Below are positions 33,013 to 45,500 of a DNA stretch of 64,000 nucleotides, piece by piece. The notes under the pieces were generated by a model. That model was not told the origin of the DNA. It did no database searches and saw nothing but the letters and a program-made list of their open reading frames with translations. This stretch comes from Oasisia sp. SBJ-2009. Taxonomy: Eukaryota; Annelida; Polychaeta; Sabellida; Siboglinidae. The position numbers were made by a program, and so were the translations under genes. How positions within the stretch are numbered: the stretch's first letter is position 1; each line of letters starts with the position of its first letter. The stretch is from NCBI GenBank assembly GCA_964017155.1, contig OZ024862.1, positions 46,579,874 through 46,643,873 of the forward strand. The letters run 5' to 3'.

Positions 33013-34656
33013 GGACAAATTTCCAACACCTCGCTTCAACTAATTGTAACACCAAAAATGGTAGCTAAGAAAATAAGGGATATGAAGGAAAATAAGACAC
33101 CTGGAGTGGATGGGATTCCTCCCAAATTACTACTGGAAATTGTAGAACAAATCAGCATACCACTTGCAACAGTGTTCAATTTGTCAATAGAGGAAGGAGT
33201 AGTTCCATTAGATTGGAAAGAAGCAAACATCATACCATTATTTAAAAAAGGATCAAGAAGCAAGTCAGAGAACTATAGACCAGTTAGTTTAACATCGGTG
33301 GTTTGCAAACTATTAGAAAGACTAATTAAAGATCACTTGGTTGATTTTCTTGTTAAAAATAACTTGATTAACCCATCTCAACATGGGTTTCTAAAAGCGA
33401 GGTCATGCTTAACAAATATCTTATGTTTTTTGGAAGATGTCACAAAGTGGGTAGACGAGGGATCACCAGTAGATATAATATACTTAGATTTTAAAAAAGC
33501 CTTTGACAAAGTGCCACATCAAAGATTACTACTTAAACTAAAGGCCCATGGCATAGGCAATGGCATGATTAACTGGATAGAAAAATGGCTCATTGATAGA
33601 AGACAAAGAGTGGTAGTTGATGGGGAGGTTTCAAACTGGAAATCGGTTTTGCGTGGAGTACCGCAGGGATCAGTATTGGGACCTATTTTTTTCTTAATAT
33701 ATATCAATGATTTGGATGATGATATAACAAGCAAGGTGTTGAAGTTTGCGGACGATACAAAAGTGTTTAGAAAAATTGAAAGTGATGCAGATAGACAGCA
33801 ATTACAAGATGATCTAAATAAGTTGAACGAATGGTCTGATAAGTGGCAAATGCTGTTTAATTATGGAAAGTGTAAGTGCCTCCACACAGGACATGGAAAT
33901 GAAGATGCACAATATACAATGGGTGATACTGTACTAAATACTACCGTAAAGGAAAAGGACTTAGGGTTAACTATTAGTGCTGATATGAAGGTATCAGAAC
34001 AGTGTGCAATTGCAGCAGCAAAGGGAAACCAAATTCTTGGATTAATTAGGCGAAATATAGTGTACAAGGAAAAAGAACTAATAATACCACTGTACAAAAC
34101 AATAGTTAGGCCTCATTTAGAATATTGCATACAGGCATGGAGGCCATATCGCAAGAAGGATATTGATATACTAGAAAGAGTACAAAAAAGAGCAACCAAA
34201 ATGATACAAAAACTCTGGTCAACAAGGTTATGAAATGCGTCTAAAAGAATGTGCATTAACAACACTAGAAACCAGGAGATTGAGAGGAGATCAGATAGAA
34301 GTTTTTAAAATATTGAATGGGTATGAAAATATTGACAGAAATATTTTTTTCTCTGTTAAGGAAGAGAGAAGGACTAAAGGACATGGAATTACATTAGCAA
34401 AGAAGCAGTGTAGACTAGATATTAGAAAATTTTCATTTTCACAAAGAACAGTAAATGAATGGAACAGATTATCGGCTGATTGTGTAGGTGCTAGTAGTGT
34501 TAATATGTTTAAAAATAAAATTGACATGTACCTAAGAAGGGCTGGGTACATTTAGTTAGATAGGTTGAACTCTCGATAAGCCAAAGGGCTTCCTTGTCCA
34601 CCTGCCATCTAGAGTTGATTCTCTAGGTGGCAATCTTGTTAAATCTTGTTAAAAAC
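33013..34656 (+). mobile_element. 5'-truncated CR1-like LINE with reverse transcriptase
   Basis: An RT frame runs from about 33058 to 34233 with the expected blocks: NKTPGVDGIPPKLL, ENYRPVSLTS, LDFKKAFDKVPH (motif A Asp), GVPQGSVLGP, FADD (catalytic box) and RPHLEYCIQAW. A +1 frame change near 34205-34233 puts the C-terminal part in 34235-34555 (LTTLETRRLRGDQIEVFKIL, FSFSQRTVNEWNRL). The endonuclease domain is missing, so the copy is 5' truncated. The 3' end near 34656 has short AATCTTGTTA repeats like those ending CR1/L2-type elements. Apart from the frame break and truncation it looks recent. Confidence 0.85.
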
Positions 34657-36214
34657 TGTTGAGGCCATGATCCGATCCGGCAGCAACTGCAGAGTGGTGG
34701 TGGAATTCTGGTGACACTGAAAAGATGTAATTGGATGTTTTGGGGTACCCTCATCTAACTACGTGGGTACCCCAGACTACCCTCTCTTTCGGGTGAGGAC
34801 CTAGAAGCTTTGGCAACCAACCAGAAGTTTTTTTTATAAGAGTGAGGGATGCTTTGAGATCATTCATGACAGGACTATCAGAAAAGCAACTCTCGTAAAT
34901 AAGTCCTAGTTGGCACTGAATATTCAGACATTTCATTCACACCACATTCTTTCTTGGAAAACATCAAATGTAGAAAAATAAACACTACATTTATTCTTAA
35001 TCAATTGTACGTAACAGCATTTGTTAAATAACAACTTCACACAATGTCAGTAAAACTGAACGAGAACAGTCTCTTGAAACCTACGTAGTTTAAATATTAC
35101 AATTTAAAATGTTGCATTCTGACCAAAACCGCAAATGAAAATGTTCCTGAACTGTCAAAATGAAATAGTTATTGAACCTGGTTGTCATACTAAATGTTTT
35201 AAACTATTTGGCACATTTTGTTATTTTTCTAAACCACTTTAATTTTGTTCATATACTATATATATTTCAGAGAGTTCAACATATAGCTTTGTTGTGGACA
35301 TGCTTACACAATATAACCTAATGGTGCCTAATAACTAATAAGCTTGACTGAAGCAGCGCTATATTTAGACTGGTCAAGTCAGAATGCAACTTAACACTGA
35401 GTCACCACAATATGACATCAGACATTTAGACTTCTTCAGATCAAGTTTCACTTTGCATGATAACAGCAGGCATATCCTAGCAACAGCAACAGTAAAACAT
35501 CATAAAAACAACTGTTAAAATCCTAAAATGAGGGCTACCTTCCCAAGTGACTGGTAAACACAGCTCCTCTGTGAGTATACTGAAACACTTCCTAGGGTGT
35601 CTTGCTACACTCGGTGTAGATAAGCAAAATTGGGTTTGATTCCCAACTCGGTTGAACCCTACACCTCTGCCTTCCCATTATTAATGCAATGCCTCCAGCA
35701 ATGTGATCATCACTGTCACCAAATACTGTTTCACAAGAGCCAAGCAGAGCCAGCTCTCTGTCAACGTCTTCTGTTTGGTTTGTCCTCAAACGTGTCGCCA
35801 ATCTCATACATATGTGACTGGTTAACATTGTTTTTAAAACTGGCTGTAGTTGGAACTTGTTTTGTGAATGACTCAGAACGTGTTCGCTGTGTGTTGAACA
35901 TCTTCAGAATATGTGAAGCTATATACAATATTGACAAACGAGGAAACCTTTCTAACTGCGCCAATCAACTACTCTTGGCCATATATACATCAACACCAAT
36001 CCAGATCTATAAAACAACTGCTTTTCAGACTTGACAAATCGAACTGGGTGGATTATATTAGACTTCAGTGGGATATATTCATGAACTTAAATGACCCTGT
36101 TCACAAGTTTGGACTAACTCTTTGGACTATATTTTGGCTAGACAAGGACAGATAAATGTAGTAGCACTCTTTATCAATGACTCCATATAACACATACACG
36201 GGTCGTTGTAAAGA
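34657..36214. other. Intergenic region between the LINE and the ING gene
   Basis: AT-rich with no recognisable exon. The ORFs at 35592-36155 lack family resemblance. The ING 3' UTR and poly(A) site may extend into the upper part, but I found no clear minus-strand AATAAA. Confidence 0.5.
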
Positions 36215-36499
36215 GTGGCTTACTTTAGGCCAGCCACTGACACCTTACAGTATGAACACTGCTCATAGCAGACAGTGGCGGCACTCTGCCACCCACTGAT
36301 ACGTTACTAGACGAACACAGGTCATAGTAGACAGTGGCTTATTGTATGCCAGCCACTGACACCTTACAATATGTACACTGATCATAACAGACAGTGGGAG
36401 TACTCTGCCACCCACTGATACGTTACAAGACATACACTGGTCGTAGTAGACAGTGGCAATACTCACACCTGATACCTTAGACACTGATCATAGTAGACA
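36215..36499. repeat. ~60-bp minisatellite just downstream of ING
   Basis: About five units, each with CACTGAYACCTTAC / CACTGATACGTTAC and CATAGTAGACAGTGG. Two unit types alternate, giving a ~120-bp higher-order repeat. It ends 80 bp from the ING stop codon and is therefore likely in the 3' UTR. Confidence 0.85.
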
Positions 36500-36579
36500 T
36501 GGGTTGTATTTACTCTGGTCAACAAGGTGGTCGCTCTGATGACCAGATATCATAGAGGTCTCTGAGAAGAGAGACAACG

Positions 36580-39500
36580 TCATATATGTTTCTTCTTGCG
36601 TTCGACCGTACATCTTGGACAGAACCACTTTCCTTTCGGCTTGCTCGGCAGCGTGACACACGCAAAGTGAAACCACTCAATTGGACACTGCAAACACACA
36701 TAGAGAACTGTTCAATCTTGACGGATCAACCAATACCCTATGGTTCTTCTTAAACAAGGACAAGTTTGTCAAAACGTAAGAACATTTTATTATGTACCCT
36801 GTTGTGAAATATTTTCGCCACACAATTACCCACATTGAATCATGTTTTCTGTACTGTTTAGCCCAACTTAGAGATTAACTAACAAACAAATAAGATGCAC
36901 ACAGAAAGAGAGAGGTACAACAAACTGTCATAAGACACTACAGTCGAACTCACATCGGGATTATCACAGCCAATCATCTCTCCATACGACACCTGGCGGC
37001 AGATGCAGTAAGTAGGTTCGTTCGGGTCGACGGGCATGTCCAGGACATCAGAGGCATGTGCAATAGAGAGAGGCAGCGTGGGAATTCTGGCTGGCTCTAC
37101 CACCGGTCTACGACACACATGGTAAGACATACAGTGGCAGCAATAACACAGATGATTATAATAATATGAAAACACATCCATATACATCAATTTGTTCAGT
37201 GTAGTTATTGTCACAATAAATCCAAGACTGCTCCATGACTGGCTTTAGTGGGAGGATGCACCAAGTCTGGTTCTAGAGGGTAGCTGCTCCACATCTGGCT
37301 CTAGAGGGTGGCTCCATAGCTTTATGCAGAGACCCATCCACCCGTCATTAGGAGGGGCAAAAATCGTTGTGGACGCGTAGAAATATGGGTGGACGGGTAA
37401 AAAATGAAGGAGCAAAAAATAAAAAAGGTGTTCCAAAACCAATGGTATTGTCAGTTATGCCTTAGCAGTGAGTATAAATGGTGTCACATGTGTGTTTGTA
37501 GTCCATTTCAGGTGATTGGACACATTTTAAACTGGCTTAACAGTTAACATGCATGTGTCCACCAAAACATGTGTGACTGGCAATAACTTGGTCCTGCATA
37601 AAGCCCTGGGAGGCTCCAGAGAGTGGCTGCTCCACAACTGGCTCCAGAGGGTGGCTGCTCCACAACTGGCTCCAGAGGGTGGCTGCTCCACAACTGGCTC
37701 TAGAGGGTGGCTGCTCCACAACTGGCTCTAGATTGCAGCTCCACCAAAGGCTCTAGAAGGCGGCTCCACAACTGGCTCTAGAGGGTGGCTGCTCCACAAC
37801 TGGCTCTAGAGGGTGGCTGCTCCACAACTGGCTCTAGAGGGTGGCTGCTCCACAACTGGCTCTAGATTACAGCTCCACCAAAGGCTCTAGAAGGCGGCTC
37901 CACAACTGGCTCTAGAGGGTGGCTCCACAACTGGCTCTAGAAGGTGGCTGCTCATGTCTGGGTCTAGAGGGTGGTTCACCAACTCACTCCTGTTGCTGTG
38001 ACTTCCTCTTCTTCTTCTTCGGCACCTCGTCATCCAGGTCCTTGTCCTTGTCACGCCGCTTCTTCTTGCTGCCACTGCGCTCCCTCAGGTCCAGGGCTGC
38101 AACAACAACACACCCAGTCACAACAACAACACACTCAGTCACTCACTCAGGTCCAATGCTGCAACTACACACTTAGTCACTCCCTCAGGTCCAACGCTGC
38201 AACAACAACACACTAAGTCACAACAACAACACACTAAGTCACTCCCTCAGGTCCAACGCTGCAACAACAACACACTCAGGTCCAACGCTGCAACAACAAC
38301 AACACATGCAGTCATTCCCTCAGGTCCAATGCTGCAACAACAACAACAACACACTCAGTCACTCCCTCAGGTCCAATGCTACAACAACAACACATGCAGT
38401 CATTCCCTCAGGTCCAATGCTGCAACAACAACAACACACTCAGTCACTCCCTCAGGTCCAATGCTACAACAACAACACACTCAGTCACTCCCTCAGATCC
38501 AATGCTGCAACAACAACAACACACTCAGTCACTCCCTCTGGTCCAACGCTACAACAACAACACACTCAGTCACTCCCTCAGGTCCAACGCTGCAACAACA
38601 ACACACTCACTCACTCACTCAGGTCCAACACTACAACAACAACACACTCAAGTCACCTGCTCAGTCCACCACAGCAGGATCATTAAAACACACCCAGACA
38701 ATGAAATAACACACTGAGTCGTTCCCTGAAGTGGTGGCCCAAACTGCCTGGCAACTTCAAAGGCACTGGGCCAGCGCACCTGACTGAATGTCTGGCAGTT
38801 TCAGTCTTTATTCAGTCCACCACACACTTATAAACCATCCTCACCTTTCCCGCCAGCTGCTTGCTCCTTCAGTTCAGCTTCAAAGCGAGCCAAGTCTGCA
38901 TCAAGTCTTCGGATCTGTTTGTCAACCTGCAATAATTAACCACCGATACATCCACACTGTGTTCCAGGTAATATCCATCCTGGATTTCACAAAATACATA
39001 TTTTGGTATGACCAGTGGCTGGATGCTGGTCTGCAGGAACTGGCTGACCATTTGCAATGTTTTTGCATGTAAGAATTGTTTTGTGGTAGGAAATTTTATA
39101 TTCCAGATCCAGACACCAGTTGTCATTGGAAAAATTTAACACGTCTTGCTCTCATTTTTATTCCCAGGTTCCCTCGTAATTTAAGGAGAATCTTGAGAAC
39201 AAAGTTTAGATGGACTTGTGACAGATCTCAAAAGGAATCAACCAACAGTGAGAGAAAACAGCAGATCAGGGGAGACGAATGTCACCGAGAGGACGTGATG
39301 GTCACACATCGCAAGGGACTCTGCAGTCACGCCCAAGTGTGACTGATACTCACCATTTCATAGGTCTGCATGGCCAGCTGTACTTTGTCGTCTCCGTACT
39401 CTCGACTCTTCTCAAACAACTTCTCGATCTTCTTCACCATCTCTCCTCGCTTCTCCCGCGGCAGCTTGTACACGTCCTTTGTGTACTCGTCCGCCATCTT

Positions 39501-41065
39501 GTCTATATTCTTTAGTAGATCTGTGCAGACAGAACAAAGCTAGTCCCTCATTGTTCAAAGCAAGACTGTTACAGCTCACTGTTTGTATTATACATCACAT
39601 CAGTGTGATATAATAAAAGTCACAGGTAAAATTCACCATGTAAAAATGCCACATTTGTAGGGAAACTATAAAATTAACTGATGATTCTATATAAGGTAGT
39701 GTTACCTTGATGCAACATATTTTTAATGTAAATTTTTAATAACATTTTCTATACACAAAAATTACAATTAAATATTAAAATTGATGTTTTAATTTTCTTT
39801 ATACATTCTGTCTATATAAAGTATAAGAGTGGCACTGTATTCTACAAGTGTAAATTGTGTGTATACTGTGCTGAGTATTGCAGGGTATGTTTCTAAGATC
39901 CTTAAATGTTTTAACAAAATATATACCGAACATCTTGCTAATGATTGTTTATCCATAGTTGCTGATAACTACTGGTGACACTACGACAGACTATGACACT
40001 GTGTTGTCATACCTTGTGAGCGTGTATCAAGATCTCGCATCAGGTTGAAGTTGCGTAACAGCTCCAGGGGCAGACTCTCCAGCCCTGAACACACAAGTCA
40101 AAACTGAAGTAATCAGCCATCAGGGTTGTGTCCAAACACACGTTTTAGGATCAAATACAACTCCGCCACATCATATATGTATTTCAACCTAACCATATTG
40201 CATTTCTAAAAACGATGGACCACGTTCACTGGGAGACAACCTGAGTTCGGAGATCACTGTTACCATGTACACAAAAAGCGTTCATCCATCTCATCTTTGA
40301 CCATGTCATGTTTCAGCTCAGCTTCCATTGCAGCAAAAATGGACCCAGTATTTCCAAGGGAAATACATCTAACCTCAACTTGCTTAGGTCAGGACACAGA
40401 CTGAAGTACATGGCAGGCAAATAGGGGGGGGAGGAAATTAAGCAATAAGGTGCAACATAATATCCGTAATAAGTACAGTAATGCTTGTATTTATAGGTGT
40501 ATTTTTATTTTAGAATGCTTCAGATTTATATAACATCCACGTGTACACGTGAGACACAAGCTAACATTTAAGGAAAGAAAACTCGGGGAGTTTGGAGCGC
40601 CCCTGGTTGGCGATGACAGAATGAGCGTAACCGTACCCGGAAGAGAAGTGTATTATTTTTGTAAAAATGTATTTCCCGCCAAATTATGTGCTGCGCGGCG
40701 ACGCAGAAATACACAAATTTAACGCGACAAAGACCTGTAAACAATCAGCGATGCACCCAATCCGATAACCCCACATGCTGCAAACAACAGTGTACACTGA
40801 CAACGATACACACGTAACACGATGCGTATTACTGCGACATGTGTGTTGATTTCTGCTGCGTAGCCGTAGTAAATACCGGGCTGTGACCTGGGTTTTGATT
40901 TCTGTCAACATTTTACTACACATTACACACATGTAAACTTCAACAGGTACCAAAATAACACAATACAACACATTTATGTTAATAATCACAATCTAAAACA
41001 GGAAACATTAAACGGAATAACGGCCTACCGTCGAGATAATGCTCCAAATACACAGCGGTCGCCAT
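36580..41065 (-). CDS. ING4/ING5-type inhibitor of growth protein (PHD finger histone reader)
   Basis: Seven minus-strand exons: 41029-41065, 40013-40084, 39354-39520, 38845-38926, 37988-38096, 36954-37107 and 36580-36687. All are GT-AG with matching phases, giving 242 aa (human ING5 is 240, ING4 249). The ING domain (residues 1-~115) starts [13 protein letters not shown] and includes [38 protein letters not shown] and [17 protein letters not shown] Lys/Arg-rich nuclear localisation stretch follows ([20 protein letters not shown]). The C-terminal PHD finger (~189-238) has the C4HC3 ligands in [29 protein letters not shown] and KGKWFCPRC. The linker [15 protein letters not shown] is diagnostic for ING4/5. 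In other animals these proteins read H3K4me3 and bring the HBO1 (KAT7) or MOZ/MORF acetyltransferase complexes to promoters. The gene is head-to-head with NOP2. Confidence 0.95.
37255..37975. repeat. 28-bp GGCTCTAGAGGGTGGCTGCT minisatellite in ING intron 5
   Basis: Tandem units of AACTGGCTCTAGAGGGTGG plus CTGCTCCAC, with a ~150-bp higher-order pattern. It runs up to within about 15 bp of the donor of the exon at 37988-38096. Two outlying units lie at 37255-37320. Confidence 0.9.
38097..38660 (-). repeat. Minisatellite made of copies of the ING exon 5 splice acceptor
   Basis: About 12 units of 40-50 bp. Read on the gene's strand, each has GTTGTTGCAG or GTTGTTGTAG followed by CRTTGGACCTGAGGGAGTGA. 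The true junction is GTTGTTGCAG|CCCTGGACCTGAGGGAGCGC at 38096. Every unit therefore copies the acceptor and about 18 bp of exon. Nearly all decoys read into TGA after LDLRE. Confidence 0.9.
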
Positions 41066-41420
41066 CTTTTCTAGAGAATTTGGTGACCGCTGACCGACGG
41101 AATCAGTGGGCGAGGCAGCAACTTGCGGCGCGATAGTTTGCGTAAAAAATAAATTAACACATATCGCAATTGCAAACAACAAACATTAGCTAAAAGATAA
41201 CACCACATAGGGACATACGCAAAATAAATTACTAATTAATAATAATTATTTCTGCGAACTGTCCAGAACTTCAAAACGAGGCAACCATCTTTAACACTAC
41301 ATTATCGCTCAGCTGCATGCGTTAGCATCGTGTTCGTCGACAGCGTGCCTTTTTAGTGTATAACGTATAATTTATTTGACTGCTGGCACCTGTAATTACA
41401 TAAATACTTTCCCCAGCAAA
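41066..41420. promoter_or_regulatory. Bidirectional ING/NOP2 promoter
   Basis: Only 355 bp separate the ING and NOP2 start codons, so both promoters must be here. There is no TATA box. YY1-like CCATCTT motifs occur at the ING start (GCCATCTTTT, 41061-41070) and near 41286 (ACCATCTTT). This TATA-less, head-to-head form is typical of growth genes. Confidence 0.7.
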
Positions 41421-42504
41421 ATGGGGCGGAAGAGAGATCCAGATGCACCGCAGAAGAAGTCAGGTCCCGGAAAGAAAGCGAAGAAACAACAGCCACCCAG
41501 TTTGCCAGGCTTGAAAGCTGGCACGGTCGGCAAACGGTTTAATAAAGGTGGCGCAGGTATAACTTGGAATTGATAACTCATGTTTTGTTGGTGAATATTA
41601 AGATTAGAAAGGACAACATTCTTAAGTTTTGTTAAATAAAGACAATGTTATATTCCTCCATTATTGTCTGGAATCTTATTCAGCGGCACTCCCCTCGCCC
41701 GCGCCCTCCCCCGACTTCGATTGAGCTACTCGAGTTACTCGCGTAACCCCAACGTGGTATCCGGTTTATGATAATTTACACTGCGCGCGCAGTACTACGC
41801 GTGTAATCCAACTGAACACCGATGATCGTGATCACGGACATAAACCCCTTCAGTAAATAAATAAAGTAATCAGTTGTTTAGTGTGTCAATTGTGACGTTC
41901 ATTTTTTTGTCTTAAATTATAATTCATAGAATGTGGTGACTTTAATCCATATTTAAATGATGTGTCATGTAATGTTTAATTAATTTATTATTCAGTAGGA
42001 ACCTACGTTCCCTATTGGGTGTTACTGCTAATGACGTTATGCAGTTACTCGAGTAAATCCTGTAAAACATGCGATCGCTTGGAGCAGCGGCCTTGAAGAT
42101 TCACCTAAATAATCTAGGCCAAAATGGTCATGTGCTCGATTGATCTCGGCTGTTCGATTCGGACTCCGGTTATGCAAGTTACTCGCGTAGTTCAATCGAA
42201 GTCGGTCATGGTGTCTAACTGATGAAGTGAATTGAAACTGTAGTCCCACAGGCACAGAACGAAGAACTCACTAATTCACACTTCAGAACTTCAAAAGCAC
42301 CCCTATCCTCTCTTCTGAAGTGCAATTAACCACTTAACCATCATAATTTACATGAAAAACGTCCATACCATTTCCAGAATAGCTCTGGATATAAGCATGG
42401 ATGTGGCTGTTATTTCCATAGCAAGTCTGGATGTTCATGCACTTGTTAGTGAATAAAAAAATTATACATAGACTAATAATAACCTAATTTTATATAGCAT
42501 CCAG

Positions 42505-42535
<31 letters not shown>

Positions 42536-45500
42536 TTCAAAGGCGTTTAAAATACAATGTTGTTAAAACACATGATCAGTATTTATAATAAAAAAATATA
42601 ACAATTATTTTACATAAGGTAAAATTTGTCCATAGTTATAGCTGTATAAATCCATTTATTTATATAAAACAAAGTATCAGCTAAATATTGGCTACACAGT
42701 AGTGACAGTACCAACTAAAACTATTGTTTATGCATTAAAATCTGTTATGTAGTTAAATTAATAATAAAAGCACAATGGAAGATGAACGAATGAATAACTT
42801 TATATATAGAGGTATATCTGAAGTAGAGAGTCGGCAAAACATTTATAAGTTCAAGAATAGATTGTTCCAGAGGTGCAGTGCCTTCACAGAAATTCCCTGG
42901 TGACCATAACAAAAATTATCATTCCATGAACAAAGCCAACAGTGAATATGGCAAAATCATGTCCATGATGTATGCAGGTGTGATTGATGATTTTAAATAA
43001 ATGCAATACCGTTGAATAAGTTTCTGTGTTGTTTAGATAAGCTTGGCAGAAAATTTAGAGATTTACTTCCAGAGCAGCTCTTGAAATAAACATAAATCTG
43101 AGCTGCTCTAGAAGTAAAAAGTAAATCTCTTCCCAACTAAGACCAACCAAATCCTGCAGAAAATAGTTCAATATTGTGGGGTTTATTTGCATTCATTAGC
43201 TCTTTATGTACACTGTATATTCGCTGAAGATATTGCTAAGCAGTCATGCATGCATGTCCAGATGTGCTCTTGAAATAACTGGAACATCTGTGCTTATTTT
43301 CAATAAGCCAATATAAATCCTTGTTAATATGCAGACTATAAACCTTTAAATAAATATGGAGTGAAACTCTGACAGCTCTGTCCTTGTGTTGTAAATTGCA
43401 GTGGTGTTTCTCATTTCTAGTTGCAGAACCAGCAGCGTCAAAGGCAGTTAGCAGACGATCTAAGAAAAGGTAAGAGTGTTTACCTGTATTCACGCAAAGA
43501 TAGATTTGTCGAGTTCATACATATAATTGTAATTTTGATTGCTATATCTAGTAACCTTGTTACAATGATTACAACTATTCAAACAATTATAAAAAGCAGG
43601 CACTGCAGACTGGTGTACATCATAATGCTAAATGTGTTAACTTTTCTAAAAACTATGGCAAATATCATGCTTACTTAACAGTGTTGTAACCTCAAACGTA
43701 AGAATCTCATTTACTGAACATTTGGAAAATTCCATTCAGCAGAAGAGGAAAGCGTTTATTGAACAGCTTTATAAGTATACAGATGATTACGATTGATTAG
43801 CCTCTTCTATAAAATAGAAAAATGTCCATAAAATTGTGATCAAAGCTGTGACACAGTTAAAAATCTTGGGATCAGTCTTTATATGTAATCTAGAATTGTT
43901 TCCGTTTGGATCACTTGCCTGTGTTGTTGTCTGCAGACTTGCAAAGCGATTGAAAAAACAAGCAGATAGGGTGGAAAAGGTGAAGACGCCCCAAAAGAAG
44001 CTGGACAGTGATGGAGAAGATATGTCGGAGGAGAGTAGTATGGAAGGTAAGACCACAGAGCCTCTCTTGCAGATCACCCATACATCCTGTGTGCTTTAGT
44101 TGTATATTGTATATGGATGGCACTCTTCATATCAGTTGTCATTTGCATTGATCTTCATCAACGCTGTCATCATTTTCAGTGTTTTAAAGGATTAGTTGCC
44201 ATACCAAATCACAGTTGTAATGATTATGTGGCAAATAAGAAATCACACAAGTATAATTTTATTTTTTAAATCAGTTATAATATTTTTTGGCAAATTACAA
44301 TGATAAAGTTGCATATCATAATTATGATAATTTCTATGCCCTCACTGCCACACCAACATCTGTTGATGAAGTAAGTCATTAGAACGTAACACACACATCA
44401 TGTAAAATAATGTCTCAGATCAGATACCAGTTTCACTAAAACGTGACTGTTACAGAGGGTAGCGAAGGGTCAGGGAGTGAGGGGTCAGTCACCCCCAACA
44501 CTTTCACTGACGACAACAAGGCCTGGCTCAAGCCAGCGAAGACATCAACACTACCTCTTTCTGATGACGACGATGATGACTCAGACATGGTTAGTTTTTA
44601 TACATATGTTTTCTACTTCACACAAACATGTTGACGACAGCTGCCACTAGTAACATCACGGCTGAATTGATTCTTAGAAACAGTATATTTACACATGTTT
44701 CAAATTTATTCACTGGACAAACACTTTTTTTGCTGTTGTTAAATCATGAAACAGTCTGCACGATTAAGGTTTGCTGTTCTCTAGCATCCTATATTTTCCT
44801 GTCTGTCTACTTTTGTTTACAACCAGGCTATGAAATTGCAGTGGTAATCAGCAGGTAATAGCTAGATACGTGTGTTATTGAATGTGTCATGTAAATGTTC
44901 TTATTACAACTACAACATAACAGACGGACCGAAACGTCGTACTCGCTTCAACAAAATAGCTACAAAGTAAGTAAATCATACTACAATAAACCATTCTTGG
45001 AGCCATGAACAATATATTTACTACAACACAACAGTTGCAACTAGGGATGGGACGATACATATTTTTAATTTTCGGTTCGATTTTCGATATTTGACCCACG
45101 GTTCGATATATTCACGATACTTTTCACAACCACGCCACCTATCACACAAAATGTTTAATGAACAATTTTAAGTGCAGTACAGTGGAACCCCTCATTTAAT
45201 ACTGCCCCCCAGATCAGAGTGGGGCAGTCTTAAAAGAGGGGTGGTCTCTCATGAGGGGTTTGCAACATTCAACACTAGGGAGGGGGGCTTACAACGACTA
45301 ACATCATCACTAGGGGCCGCTTACAACCACTAAGTAGTAAAATACACAAAATAAAAAGGAGAAAATAATAAATGAGACAACATAAAAATTATTAAAAAAA
45401 AATATTTATTCTGTTTATTTTATGTGTGACACATTTCAGTATAAGTTTACTTTTGAATCTTTTTTTTATAATAATATCTGATAAAGAGTATCCTCATTTT

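Noticed and set aside
36215..38660. CRISPR-like regular repeats
   Set aside because: These are contiguous minisatellites without unique spacers, in a eukaryotic gene.
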